Source of the DNA: Thermococcus onnurineus NA1
Lineage (GTDB): Archaea > Methanobacteriota_B > Thermococci > Thermococcales > Thermococcaceae
Assembly: GCF_000018365.1 (NCBI RefSeq)
Contig: NC_011529.1
Span: 1,488,001 to 1,552,000 of the forward strand
DNA length: 64,000 nt
Direction of reading: 5' to 3'
The position numbers and the translations under genes were made by a program. The notes under the pieces are model-generated. The model had not been told where the DNA came from and did not search any database. It saw only the letters and a list, made by a program, of their open reading frames with translations. Position 1 is the stretch's first letter. Each line of letters begins with the position of its first letter. This document shows positions 1 to 11,981 of the stretch, piece by piece.

Positions 1-266
1 TAGCACCCGGGGCAACCGGTGAGGGCGTGATAATCCTCAGGATAGACCGCGATGCCATACCCAAGGACTACAGGATCCAGCTCAGGATAAGGGCCGTCGG
101 AGACCCCAACCAGGGTGACGACAACGTCTACGTCTTCGAAAGGACCGTAGATGTAACGGTGAAGGAGAACACCAAGACCTCAACCAATCTGAGGAACCTC
201 GCCGTGATCGTGGGAGTACTGGTGGTGATCGTGGTAATCTACATCCACAGGGGAAGGGCCAGCTGA
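1..266 (+). CDS. C-terminal end of a membrane-anchored extracellular protein (5' truncated)
   Basis: The reading frame is open from the left edge, so the gene starts outside the window; the GTG at 27 is not its start. What remains is a beta-rich segment (VIILRIDRDAIPKDY, IQLRIRAVGDP, RTVDVTVKE) that looks like the end of an Ig/NEW3-like domain. A single C-terminal transmembrane helix follows (NLAVIVGVLVVIVVIYI), then a short basic tail. This topology fits a surface protein with its bulk outside and a C-terminal anchor. A TATA-like AAACATTTAAACG lies just after the stop and probably belongs to the next gene. Function unknown. Confidence 0.7.
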   Translation, partial: APGATGEGVIILRIDRDAIPKDYRIQLRIRAVGDPNQGDDNVYVFERTVDVTVKENTKTSTNLRNLAVIVGVLVVIVVIYIHRGRAS

Positions 267-320
267 GAAAATAGGAAACATTTAAACGCCCCACAGATAA
301 CAAATAGGAAGGTGAGAGAA

Positions 321-1220
321 ATGAACTGGAAAATAGCGGTCTTAGCAGTACTCCTCGCGTTCATACTGTGGGGCAGTTACGTCGGCTATGCCATCCTCAC
401 GCTTCAGCCTAGTATCAACGCCCAGTGGGGCTACGTGGACGAAAGCACCACAGAGATCTGGATAAATGCCCACCTCAATAAGCCCCTGCTCGTTCCGGCA
501 TCCATAGAGAACGTTAGCCTCGAGTTCGCTGATGTCCCTATGGCAAGGGTGGAGAGGTTCGATTACGGGGCAACTAAAAAAGACGTGACGCTCGCGATAT
601 CCATAGACAACAGAAACCTCGTGAAGGCCATGATAAACTACTTGAACAACGGGCAAAGAGGCGCCTTCACCGTCCACCTCAAAGGTAAGCTCCTCGGAGT
701 GGTGCCGGTGGAGGGAAGCATCAGCGAAGAGGTAAACGAGGATATACTGAGCTATCTCGATGTAAAAGCCGAGAGCAGAGATCTTGGCATAGCCAAAACT
801 CCCGCCCTCGTCGAAACAAAGGCAGAGTGGGCTGGAGTGCGGGGGAACAAGGCGATAATAATTAACCATCTAAAGCTCTACAACCCCAATCCCTTCCCCC
901 TCCCGGTCACCGGGGTCAGCTACACTCTCTACGTGAACGGGGTCAAGATAAGTGAAGGCACCATAGTCGAGAGCGTCGTCCTTCCGGCGAAGAGCTACGG
1001 AACGGTTGATGTTGAAACGCTCATAGACACAAACGCCCTCCCAGAGGCCTGGGCCAGGCACATAAAGAACAAAGAGACCAGCTACGTGAAAGCAGAGATA
1101 TACCTCGACGTCACGGTGCTTGGCAAGGAGTTCAAGATGGAACTGGCGACGGTGGACGAGACCGTCAGGACGGACATGATGGGAGACCTCAACAGGATGC
1201 TGGAGGGGCTTGTGAGGTAA
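321..1220 (+). CDS. LEA14-like (WHy/LEA_2 domain) membrane-anchored protein
   Basis: 300 aa. The ATG at 321 is chosen because GGTGAG sits at the right distance before it; the GTG at 312 lies inside that ribosome site. An N-terminal signal anchor (residues 3-25) precedes two similar beta-sandwich halves. The second half (about residues 170-270) contains the hallmark LKLYNPNPFPLPV, then SYTLYVNGVKISEG and VVLPAKSYGTVDV, typical of the LEA14/WHy fold. The family occurs in archaea, bacteria and plants and is linked to stress or desiccation, but has no known archaeal activity. The protein is probably outside the membrane. The fold assignment is from motif recognition; the function is unknown. Confidence 0.7.
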   Translation: MNWKIAVLAVLLAFILWGSYVGYAILTLQPSINAQWGYVDESTTEIWINAHLNKPLLVPASIENVSLEFADVPMARVERFDYGATKKDVTLAISIDNRNLVKAMINYLNNGQRGAFTVHLKGKLLGVVPVEGSISEEVNEDILSYLDVKAESRDLGIAKTPALVETKAEWAGVRGNKAIIINHLKLYNPNPFPLPVTGVSYTLYVNGVKISEGTIVESVVLPAKSYGTVDVETLIDTNALPEAWARHIKNKETSYVKAEIYLDVTVLGKEFKMELATVDETVRTDMMGDLNRMLEGLVR

Positions 1221-1265
1221 CCAAAGTTTTTAAGCCCTCCATCTTTTTCCTTTCTGGTGGGAGAA

Positions 1266-1784
1266 ATGAACGTGAGAGAGGTTCATGAGTTTCTCAACGA
1301 GATGTGGGAGAGCATTTTCAGGCTCAACGAGGAACTTAAGGCCGAGCTTCCCGAGAAGGGCTTCAAAGTGGAGGACGTGGAGGAGGTCTTTGGCGCTTAC
1401 ATCTTCCTTGACGGCGAATGGAGGCTCATGAAGTACCCACACCCGGCCTTCGAGATAAAGCCCCAGATAGAAGTTGGGGCAACACCAGAGGCTTACTACT
1501 TCGTGGTCGCGGTTCCAAAGGAAAGGATAAGCGAGAACTTCGTTGGCCTCTTCGTGGAGCTCTTCCCGAGGAGCTTCATCTACGGGGCGGAGGACTTCCT
1601 GAGCGACGTATACAACTGGAGGCGCGACGGGAGGATTTCTCCGAGCGAGATAATGGCGCGCATAGAGAAAAGCGATGAGAAGATTTTCCAGTTCGAGGCC
1701 AACTTCGAGAGCGTGGAGACCCTCAGAGAGGGCATTGAGAGGCTCATTGATATCGGGAAGCGCTTTGAAATCTTCGATCTCTGA
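1266..1784 (+). CDS. conserved Thermococcales protein, possibly DUF3201
   Basis: 172 aa, soluble, acidic, no signal peptide. The ATG at 1266 follows GGTGGGAG, which excludes the in-frame GTG at 1257. Its pattern is an N-terminal helix (VHEFLNEMWESIFRLNEEL), a central beta region (GAYIFLDGEWRLMKYPHPAFEI, AYYFVVAVPK) and a C-terminal helical part. From memory this resembles the Thermococcales-restricted DUF3201 family, but I cannot confirm that. It ends 9 bp before the NSUN6-like methyltransferase and is probably co-transcribed with it. No catalytic motif is visible. Confidence 0.6.
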   Translation: MNVREVHEFLNEMWESIFRLNEELKAELPEKGFKVEDVEEVFGAYIFLDGEWRLMKYPHPAFEIKPQIEVGATPEAYYFVVAVPKERISENFVGLFVELFPRSFIYGAEDFLSDVYNWRRDGRISPSEIMARIEKSDEKIFQFEANFESVETLREGIERLIDIGKRFEIFDL

Positions 1785-1793
1785 GGTGTCGGG

Positions 1794-2945
1794 ATGAGCT
1801 ACGAGGAGGCCTTTCCAGCGGAGCTGAAGGAGTACTACAGGCGGCTCTTTGGCGAAGAGGCCGAGGAGATAATGGCCTCCCTCAGGACGCCGGTTGAGAA
1901 GTACTACATCCGCGTTAACACACTCAAGACGAGCCGCTCAAAGCTGATGAGAATTCTCCGAAAGGAAGGTCTGAAGCCAAAGAGGAGTCCCTATCTGGAG
2001 GAGGGCATCTACTTCGAGCGCGAAGGCCCAAACTTTCCTGATGACTATGAGCCCGGCCTTCCCGTTGTAAGAGCAAACAAGTTCGCCAGCGAGAGCGTCT
2101 ATCAGGGGGCAATGCTCTACGCACCCGGTGTCCTCCAGGCGGACAAGAAAATCAAGCCCGGCGACGAGGTCGAGATTCGCGATCCACGGGGCCTCCTCGT
2201 TGGAATTGGAATAGCGAGGATGAGCGCCAAAGAGATGATCGTCTCGACGAGGGGTATAGCGGTGGAGGTCACCCTGCCCAAGTTCAGACTTCCCAGCCTG
2301 AGCGAACTGGAGAGCTTTAAGGAGGGGCTCTTCTACGCCCAGAGCCTGCCTTCAATGGTCGTTGCGAGGATTTTAGAGCCGAGCGAGGAGGAGCTGATAA
2401 TCGACATGGCGGCCGCTCCAGGAGGAAAAACGAGCCACATCGCGCAGCTCATGCAGAACAGGGGTGAGATAATAGCCATCGACAAATCAAAGAACCGGCT
2501 GAGGAAAATGGAGGAGGAGCTCAAGAGACTCGGGGTCAAAAATGTCAAACTGATCCACATGGACTCAAGGAAGCTGCCCGAGCTCGGAATAGAGGCCGAT
2601 AAGATACTCCTCGATGCTCCCTGTACAGCCTTGGGAATTAGGCCAAAGCTCTGGGAGAGCAGGACGCCAAAGGACATCGAGGCGACGGCGCGCTACCAGA
2701 GACACTTCATCAACGCGGCAATCAAATCCCTCAGGAAGGGTGGCGTTCTGGTTTACTCCACATGCACGCTCAGCTATGAGGAAAACGAGGCGAACGTTAA
2801 GTACATGCTGAGCAAAGGTTTAAAGCTCGAGGAGCAGAGCCTATTCATAGGCTCCCACGGCATAGGTCTCGACGGAGTGCAGAGGTTTTATCCGAACAGA
2901 CATCTAACTCAGGGCTTCTTCATAGCGAAGCTCAGGAAGGTGTGA
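1794..2945 (+). CDS. NSUN6-type tRNA (cytosine-5-)-methyltransferase with PUA domain
   Basis: 383 aa. An N-terminal RNA-binding part leads into a PUA domain (residues about 92-165; GVLQADKKIKPGDEVEIRDP). A class I SAM methyltransferase follows, with motif I DMAAAPGGKTSHIAQ, motif IV DAPCTALG and motif VI STCTLSYEENE. The cysteines of motifs IV and VI are the two expected in RNA m5C methyltransferases (release and nucleophile). A PUA domain placed before the catalytic core is characteristic of NSUN6 and its Pyrococcus homologue, which modifies the 3' side of the tRNA acceptor stem. The ATG at 1794 follows GAGGTGTCGGG. The stop lies within the ribosome site of the next gene, so translation may be coupled. 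Confidence 0.88.
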   Translation: MSYEEAFPAELKEYYRRLFGEEAEEIMASLRTPVEKYYIRVNTLKTSRSKLMRILRKEGLKPKRSPYLEEGIYFEREGPNFPDDYEPGLPVVRANKFASESVYQGAMLYAPGVLQADKKIKPGDEVEIRDPRGLLVGIGIARMSAKEMIVSTRGIAVEVTLPKFRLPSLSELESFKEGLFYAQSLPSMVVARILEPSEEELIIDMAAAPGGKTSHIAQLMQNRGEIIAIDKSKNRLRKMEEELKRLGVKNVKLIHMDSRKLPELGIEADKILLDAPCTALGIRPKLWESRTPKDIEATARYQRHFINAAIKSLRKGGVLVYSTCTLSYEENEANVKYMLSKGLKLEEQSLFIGSHGIGLDGVQRFYPNRHLTQGFFIAKLRKV

Positions 2946-2947
2946 GA

Positions 2948-3994
2948 ATGGACTGGAAAAAAATAGCATTCCTCACCCTCGGACTGCTCATAATTGCCCT
3001 CCTTATTGAATGGGCAGGGGTAGAGGAGGTATTGGACGTTTTAAAAAAGGCCAGATTGGACTACTTCCTGCTCGCCGTTCTCGCTTATATAGCTGGAGTT
3101 TTCATCTGGGCCCTTCGCTGGCGTGTACTTCTTAAGAGCCTCGGCATAAACGCACCCTTCAAGGCCATCCTTGGGGCAATATTCGTCGGTATCTTTGTAA
3201 ACAACGTTACGCCAGGAGCGAGAGGCGGTGGTGAGCCCATTAGAATGTATTACCTCTCTAAACGCTCCAACGGGGCCTACGGTCCAGTCTTTGCCACAGT
3301 CATGGCAGACAGGATACTCGACCTCATTCCCGTGGTGATAATGCTTATGACCTCCACCATCTATGTTTACCTTCTCGGTTCGAGGTCCCTAACGATAATG
3401 CTCCTCATACTCGACTTCCTCCTTGCCCTCCTCATCGTCATAACCCTCGCCATACTCCTCAACGAGAGGAGGACGAAGAAGATACTCTACTGGTTCTTTA
3501 ACTTGGTCTCCAGAATCATGCCCAAAAGGGCACAGAAGTACGATGAGAAATTCATTCACAACATAGAGGTCAGCGTTCCCAAGTTTCAGGAGGGCTTCAG
3601 GCTCCTGCTGAAGGATAAGAAGACCTTCTTTTTGGCCCTGGCTTATTCCTTCGTTTTCTGGTTTCTGACCATCCTCCGCGCATATTTCATCTTTCTGAGC
3701 ATAAACTATCCCATAGGACTGATGGACGTAATGGTCGTTCAGATGATAAGCATAGTTGTCGGGCTGCTTAGCATAATTCCCGGTGGAGCAGGCTTCATCG
3801 AGGCTATTAATTCAGGTGTTTATGTCCTTCTTGGCATAGACAAGAACTTCGCGGTAACGGCAACACTCATCGAGAGGGTCGTATCTTACTGGGCCCCAAC
3901 GATTTTCGGAGGATTCATAACAACTCACTTCGGCATTAAGGTCAGTGAGGAGAAGAAAAAGAAAAGTTTAACTGATGAAGGGGAGAAGAAGTAA
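2948..3994 (+). CDS. UPF0104/lysylphosphatidylglycerol-synthase-TM family membrane protein
   Basis: 348 aa with about eight transmembrane helices. The family signature is visible as [24 protein letters not shown] (shown in part: [15 protein letters not shown]) and, near the C-terminus, [14 protein letters not shown]. This flippase-like family (MprF N-terminal domain relatives) is common in archaea and is thought to move or act on lipid-linked groups; its substrate here is unknown. The start at 2948 overlaps the ribosome site in the previous gene's stop (GGTGTGAG). A Lys/Glu-rich cytoplasmic tail ends the protein. It lies 2 bp from NAD kinase, so the two are likely co-transcribed. Confidence 0.8.
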
Positions 3995-3996
3995 CT

Positions 3997-4816
3997 ATGA
4001 AGTTCGGGATAGTGGCCAGAAGGGATAAAGAGGCCGCCCTCAAGCTCGCATACAGGGTCTACGACTTCCTCAAGGTCAGCGGTTATGAGGTGTACGTGGA
4101 TACCGATACATACAAATATCTTCCCGAGTTCCATGAGGAGGACGTTCTCCCGCTGGAGGACTTCGACGTCGATTTCATCATCGTTATCGGGGGAGATGGA
4201 ACGATTCTCAGAGTGGAGCACAAGACCAAAAAGGAAATACCCCTGCTGGGCATCAACATGGGGACGCTCGGTTTTCTCACGGAGGTTGAACCACACGAGG
4301 CCTTTTTTGCCCTCAGCAAGCTGATTGAAGGTGATTACCACATAGATGAGCGCATAAAGCTGAGGACATATCTAAACGGCGAGAACGTAGTTCCCGATGC
4401 CCTCAACGAGGTTGCCATCCTGACCGGTATACCAGGCAAGATAATCCATCTGCGCTACTACATAGACGAAGGCCTCGCCGATGAAATCCGGGCGGATGGG
4501 CTCATAGTATCGACTCCGACGGGCTCGACTGGCTACGCCATGAGCGCAGGAGGTCCCTTTGTAGACCCAAGGCTCGACGTAATAGTGATAGCCCCTCTTG
4601 CACCGATAGCTTTGAGCTCAAGGCCGATGATAGTACCCTCCTACACCAAAATAGATGTTAGGAACTTAGCCGTAACTAGAGAGATAATCCTGGCGATAGA
4701 CGGCCAGTTCTACACCTACCTCGAGCCTGAAACGGAGATAACGATAAGACTCTCCCCGAGAAAGACAAAATTCGTAAGATTCACGAATGAGGTCTACCCA
4801 AAGTACACAATGAAGA

Positions 4817-4833
<17 letters not shown>
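3997..4833 (+). CDS. nadK: NAD kinase
   Basis: 278 aa, the usual archaeal length. It phosphorylates NAD to NADP using ATP or polyphosphate. The GGDGT motif is present ([13 protein letters not shown], residues about 64-76), as are [10 protein letters not shown], the NE(A/V) substrate motif ([10 protein letters not shown]) and the [14 protein letters not shown] loop. The ATG is 2 bp after the upstream stop, with GGGGAGAAG as a plausible ribosome site. Its 3' end overlaps the convergent DUF835 gene by 17 bp. Identification is firm. Confidence 0.95.
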
Positions 4834-7180
<2,347 letters not shown>

Positions 7181-7189
7181 TTAAAAGCC

Positions 7190-8506
7190 TCAGCGACGGG
7201 AGAGCCACGCCAAAGCTTTGGCTGCCCTCTCCGGTGTAGGGAAGTTCTTTATTCCACCTTCCTCCAGCAGCTTAACCCCATCCCTAACGAGCTCTCCAGC
7301 CATGAAGTTCACTATCACCGGTTTGTCGCACTCGGCGTCAATTACAGCCTTCGCTATCTCCTCGCTCGGGACAAATATCGGCGGGACGCAGATTACCAGC
7401 AAAGCATCGACGTTCCCGTCCCTGCAGACGATCTCAATCGTTTTCTTGTAGCGCTCGTAGTCCGCATCAGCTATGAGATCTATCGGGTTCTTAACCGAGC
7501 ACTGCGGTGGAAGGAACGAGCGGAGTTCTTCAACGGTTTCATCGCTTAGCTGAGCTATTTCGAGGCCAAGACTCTCGAGCTTGTCGGTAGCGAGAACACC
7601 GGGCCCGCCAGAATTGGTAATCACGGCAACGCGCCTCCCGGCTTTCTCGTACATCTCAAAGGCCTTCGCTGCGTCGAATAGCCCCTCCATCTCCTCAACC
7701 TCTATGGCGCCGGCCTGCTTGAAGGCCGCCCTGTAAATCTCATAGCTTCCGGCGAGCGAACCGGTGTGAGAAGCGGCTGCCCTTGCACCACTCTTGCTCT
7801 TTCCAGCCTTGAGGATTATCACAGGCTTTTTGCCAGCTGCATAGCGGAGGGCCTCCATGAAGCGCCTCCCGTCCCTAACGCCCTCAATGTAGAGTGCTAT
7901 GGCCTTCGTGTTTTTGTCATCTGCAAAATACCTCAGAAAGTCGCTCTCGTTCAGGTCAGCCGCGTTTCCATAAGAAACGAAGGCCGAGAAGCCTATCCTC
8001 TCGTCGTTGCCCATCGCTAAAGCGGCACCGCCGAAGGCGCCGCTCTGACTTATGAGCGCCAGACCACCCGGCTTAACGCGAACCTCGAAGGAGCCGAAAA
8101 ACTTGCCGTGGACGCCGAAGATGCCGGCGCAGTTAGGGCCGATGATTCTAATGCCATGCTTTCTGGCTTTCTCGACGAGCTCGCGCTCAAGCTCAACGTT
8201 TCCGACTTCGGAAAAGCCGGCACTTATGACGACGGCACCCTTGATGAGTTCACCAATCTCGTCTATGAGCGATGGAACGAACTTCGCAGGAATGGCAATT
8301 ATGGCAGCATCAACGGGCTCCTCCAGCTTCGGACGAATTTCAAAGGCTTTCCCCGCGATCTCAACGGTTCCACCCTTTGGGTTAACTGGAACTATCCTCC
8401 CATCAAAGCCACCTTCGACGATGTTCCTGAGAATCTCGTAGGCTATCGCACCCTCCTTGAAGGAGCCAAAGATCGCGACGCTCTTGGGATAAAAGAAGAA
8501 GTCCAT
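7190..8506 (-). CDS. ADP-forming acyl-CoA synthetase, alpha-subunit type (lone)
   Basis: 438 aa. A CoA-binding Rossmann domain (FFYPKSVAIFGSFKEG) is followed by the succinyl-CoA-ligase-like domain with ISQSGAFGGAALAMG and the phosphohistidine loop AAASHTGSLAGSYEIYRAAF. Such enzymes convert acyl-CoA + ADP + Pi to acid + CoA + ATP, the energy-conserving last step of sugar and peptide fermentation in Thermococcales. Only the alpha part is present; the ATP-grasp beta subunit must be elsewhere. The start ATG directly follows the upstream stop, with GGAGGTGAG inside that gene. Acyl specificity cannot be read from the sequence. A second alpha chain lies at 41056-42465. Confidence 0.9.
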   Translation of the reverse strand: MDFFFYPKSVAIFGSFKEGAIAYEILRNIVEGGFDGRIVPVNPKGGTVEIAGKAFEIRPKLEEPVDAAIIAIPAKFVPSLIDEIGELIKGAVVISAGFSEVGNVELERELVEKARKHGIRIIGPNCAGIFGVHGKFFGSFEVRVKPGGLALISQSGAFGGAALAMGNDERIGFSAFVSYGNAADLNESDFLRYFADDKNTKAIALYIEGVRDGRRFMEALRYAAGKKPVIILKAGKSKSGARAAASHTGSLAGSYEIYRAAFKQAGAIEVEEMEGLFDAAKAFEMYEKAGRRVAVITNSGGPGVLATDKLESLGLEIAQLSDETVEELRSFLPPQCSVKNPIDLIADADYERYKKTIEIVCRDGNVDALLVICVPPIFVPSEEIAKAVIDAECDKPVIVNFMAGELVRDGVKLLEEGGIKNFPTPERAAKALAWLSRR

Positions 8507-9712
8507 TCACTCACCTCCCGGTTCGGAGGTCTCATCACTTAACTCCTCGACTTCTTCATTTTCAGTGCGTCCTTCTTCAACAGCCCCACTCTCTTCCCCA
8601 GTTGGCTGCTCTGGCTCCTCTGAAGATGTCCCACGCCTCTTGATCCAGAGTATTCCGAGAACGACAACCAGAATCAGGCCCGCCCAGATGTAAGGCAGAC
8701 GGCTCGTCTTTTTCTCAGTCACAGTGATTACGATGGTGTTGTCGGGAGCCATCTTGTAGGTGCCGCCCACCACTGAAACCCTGTCAAACGACCCGGGCAG
8801 TTTAAGAAGGGCCTCCCATATCTTTTCGGAGGAGGTCTCCCTGTAGGCCACCTTGGGTTTTGCCACACCGATGACAACCAAGGTGCCGTTCTCCTCGCGG
8901 GTGTCCAGACTTATTATGTCCATCGTGGCCTTGAAGCTCGAGAGGAGCTGATCGATAACTACCGGCGTTGCGTTGGCACCGGTAAATGTGGCATTGAACT
9001 GGACGTAGCCCTCGTGGGGGTCGTACTGGAGCGATATCTCCTTCCTGGTCGAGTTCAGAAATATCACATAAGAATACACGGGTGTATAAAGCTCTATCAG
9101 GGGTATGAAGTCGCCGTTGGTCCAGACGGCAACGTTGTTACTGAAGTCGTCAGGAGCAGGAGCAAGGTTTCTCACCTCGTAGTCCTTCGGAAGCACGACC
9201 GTCAGCTTGTCCCAGCTGTAGTCGAAAACGTGGCCCTTAAAGACGAAGTCCATCGGGCCGCTAAGAGGACAGCTGATGATTTTTCCATCGCTGACAAGGA
9301 AGTTTGAGAGAGCAAAGGTAACGACAGCAGACCAGTTGTCGAGAACTTTAACCGGACCTCCTGAGGGAAGGTAAATTGTGCTGTTAATGCCTTTGGCCTC
9401 AAAACGATCCTTGAAGTTGTTCTTCAGGTTATCGTAAATCAGCTGTTTGACGAATGACCTGAACTCCTCGTTTGCCTTCGTCGTGTTGTTTGCCGCGAGA
9501 TGGTCAAAATAGGCCCTGTAACCCGGATCCTTGAGGGTGGCATATATCCTGAACTGGCCCATCCAGGTGGAAGAGCCGTTTATGACCACCGGCGAGACCC
9601 GAATCATGATCTCGATCTTGAAAAGGGGCTGTGAGTTCCCGGCGGCATTGACCTCACTGACCAAGGGCGTGAGAAGAAGGATCGTCAGAATGAACGCGAT
9701 GAGCTTCTTCAT
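8507..9712 (-). CDS. secreted membrane-anchored protein of unknown function
   Basis: 401 aa. The N-terminal signal peptide is clear (KKLIAFILTILLLTPLVSEVNA). A long beta-rich extracellular part with several N-glycosylation sequons follows, then a C-terminal helix (YIWAGLILVVVLGILWI), KRR and a strongly acidic Glu/Ser/Thr tail on the cytoplasmic side. The start has a strong GGAGGTGGT. The gene abuts the acyl-CoA synthetase gene with no gap, so they share a transcript. No family is recognised. The architecture matches other Thermococcales surface proteins. Confidence 0.75.
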   Translation of the reverse strand: MKKLIAFILTILLLTPLVSEVNAAGNSQPLFKIEIMIRVSPVVINGSSTWMGQFRIYATLKDPGYRAYFDHLAANNTTKANEEFRSFVKQLIYDNLKNNFKDRFEAKGINSTIYLPSGGPVKVLDNWSAVVTFALSNFLVSDGKIISCPLSGPMDFVFKGHVFDYSWDKLTVVLPKDYEVRNLAPAPDDFSNNVAVWTNGDFIPLIELYTPVYSYVIFLNSTRKEISLQYDPHEGYVQFNATFTGANATPVVIDQLLSSFKATMDIISLDTREENGTLVVIGVAKPKVAYRETSSEKIWEALLKLPGSFDRVSVVGGTYKMAPDNTIVITVTEKKTSRLPYIWAGLILVVVLGILWIKRRGTSSEEPEQPTGEESGAVEEGRTENEEVEELSDETSEPGGE

Positions 9713-9784
9713 TCTACCACCTCCAGGAAAAATCTCTGGAAGTTGATAAAAAAGCTTATTGGTCCCTCAGCCTAATTTCAGCCC

Positions 9785-10267
9785 ATGAGGAAAAAGTACC
9801 GCAAAGTGGTCGTCGGAGGAACCTTTGACAGGCTCCACCTCGGACATAAGGCGTTGCTGAGGAAGGCCTTCGAGGTGGGAAAGTACGTCTATGTTGGACT
9901 GACTGCCGACGAGATGGTGAGAAACAAGCCCCACGCAGATAAAATCCTTCCCTACAAGCTCCGCCTGAGGGATCTGCTCAAGTTCTTCGAGGTTAACGGC
10001 TACTCCAACTACAGGATCATCAAGATACACACGGCCATAGGCTTCGCGGATAAGATGAAAAGCCTTGACGCCATAGTCGTCAGTGAGGAGACCTACAAAG
10101 GGGCACTCATAGTGAACAGAGCCAGAGAAGAGAGGGGCCTGAAGCCCCTCGAGATAGTGACCATCGGGATCGTAAGGAGCAGCCTCGGGGCGAAGATAAG
10201 CTCCTCCCTGATCAGAGCAGGCCTCATCGACCCGCTCGGAAACCCTAGGAAGAGAGATTCACCGTAA
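9785..10267 (+). CDS. phosphopantetheine adenylyltransferase (archaeal type)
   Basis: 160 aa. A nucleotidyltransferase-fold enzyme making dephospho-CoA from 4'-phosphopantetheine and ATP. It shows the nucleotidyltransferase signature VVVGGTFDRLHLGHKALLRKAF with the HxGH motif, and the C-terminal KISSSLIRAG equivalent of ISSTxxR. It is the archaeal/eukaryotic COG1019 type rather than bacterial CoaD. The ATG is at the start of the gene with no GGTGA before it. A TATA-like AAAAAAGCTTATTGG lies about 30 bp upstream, consistent with a leaderless message transcribed away from the neighbouring secreted protein. Confidence 0.93.
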   Translation: MRKKYRKVVVGGTFDRLHLGHKALLRKAFEVGKYVYVGLTADEMVRNKPHADKILPYKLRLRDLLKFFEVNGYSNYRIIKIHTAIGFADKMKSLDAIVVSEETYKGALIVNRAREERGLKPLEIVTIGIVRSSLGAKISSSLIRAGLIDPLGNPRKRDSP

Positions 10268-11266
<999 letters not shown>

Positions 11267-11304
11267 GCTTTCCTTTTTCAACTATTTCTGACATCGACCA
11301 GCTT

Positions 11305-11318
11305 AAGATTTATAAGTC
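11305..11318 (+). promoter_or_regulatory. TATA box for tRNA-Gln
   Basis: A TTTATAAG core (11309-11316) preceded by AAGA lies about 30 bp before the tRNA 5' end, the normal archaeal distance for transcription starting at or just before the tRNA. Confidence 0.65.
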
Positions 11319-11341
11319 CTGGGGAACTCTTTTTATCGGGC

Positions 11342-11417
11342 AGCCCCGTGGTGTAGCGGCCAAGCATGCGGGACTTTGGATCCCGCGACCCGGGTTCGAA
11401 TCCCGGCGGGGCTACCA
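11342..11417 (+). tRNA. tRNA-Gln (anticodon TTG)
   Basis: 76 nt. The acceptor arm AGCCCCG pairs with CGGGGCT, followed by discriminator A and an encoded CCA. The anticodon stem CGGGA/TCCCG encloses the loop CTTTGGA, giving anticodon TTG at positions 34-36. The T arm is CCCGG GTTCGAA CCGGG-like (GGGTTCGAATCCC). No intron. It is followed directly by a perfect hairpin. Confidence 0.95.
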
Positions 11418-11967
11418 TAGAAACTTTGCCTTCGCAAAGTTTCATCAAAGTTTGTAGTCCATTTAAAAGGCTAATTCTGCGTGATTTTCTTTTTGAGTAG
11501 TCGTTTTTAAAGTGAGAACTCCCCAAATTATCCCCATTGGCTCCGGTTTAACTAAAAATCAACGCCCCGAGGGCGTCAAGGAAGGGTTAAACCCTTTAAA
11601 AGCTTTTTCAGGGAATTCTCGCTTAGAAAATGAGCACTCTCGGATAGAAAATCCTGCATTAGGGCCTTTTCTAAGAGAGACTACATGCTTTTGGCGAAGC
11701 TTTTTCTAAAAGCTTCCTTCGCAAGCGCTGGCGGAAGATTATGTGCCTTTTCTAAAGGTTTGATTTTGAAAAGGGTTTACGCTCAAATTGCCCTTCTGCG
11801 AGTGTTTCACTCTACAAACGGCGTCCGAAGGACACCAGTAACAAATTGAAACTACGTAGAAGGCTTCATTTAGTGTTAAACCCCAGCCAAAGTTGCCCTT
11901 GAATAGTGCACGACTAATTTTTCTGCCAGTTTGATGAGGAGGGTATTCTTTTCGCCAGAAAAGTTTG
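11418..11967. repeat. 550-bp non-coding block rich in short hairpins
   Basis: No coding frame here has support. The block begins with a perfect inverted repeat GAAACTTTGC / GCAAAGTTTC with loop CTTC (11420-11443). It then holds AACGCCC / GGGCGT(C) (about 11560-11577), GGGTTAAACCC (about 11585), AAAGCTTTTT / AAAAGCTT (about 11696-11715), and ends with AGTTTGC / GCAAACT (11962-11981) overlapping the stop of the minus-strand gene. Several loops are CTTC/GAAG-like. It looks like a decayed or dispersed non-coding repeat, but I cannot test for copies elsewhere in the genome. Confidence 0.45.
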
Positions 11968-11981
11968 CTAGAAGGCAAACT
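11962..11981 (-). terminator. possible hairpin terminator of the zinc-ribbon gene
   Basis: On the minus strand AGTTTGC, loop CTTCTA, GCAAACT is followed by TTTC. The stem spans the stop codon of the gene ending at 11968. A stem plus short T-run could end transcription, although archaeal termination relies mainly on the T-run. Confidence 0.35.

Noticed and set aside
11342-11440. tRNA-Gln as an attachment site of an integrated element
   Set aside because: No integrase gene and no second copy of the tRNA 3' end is seen downstream.
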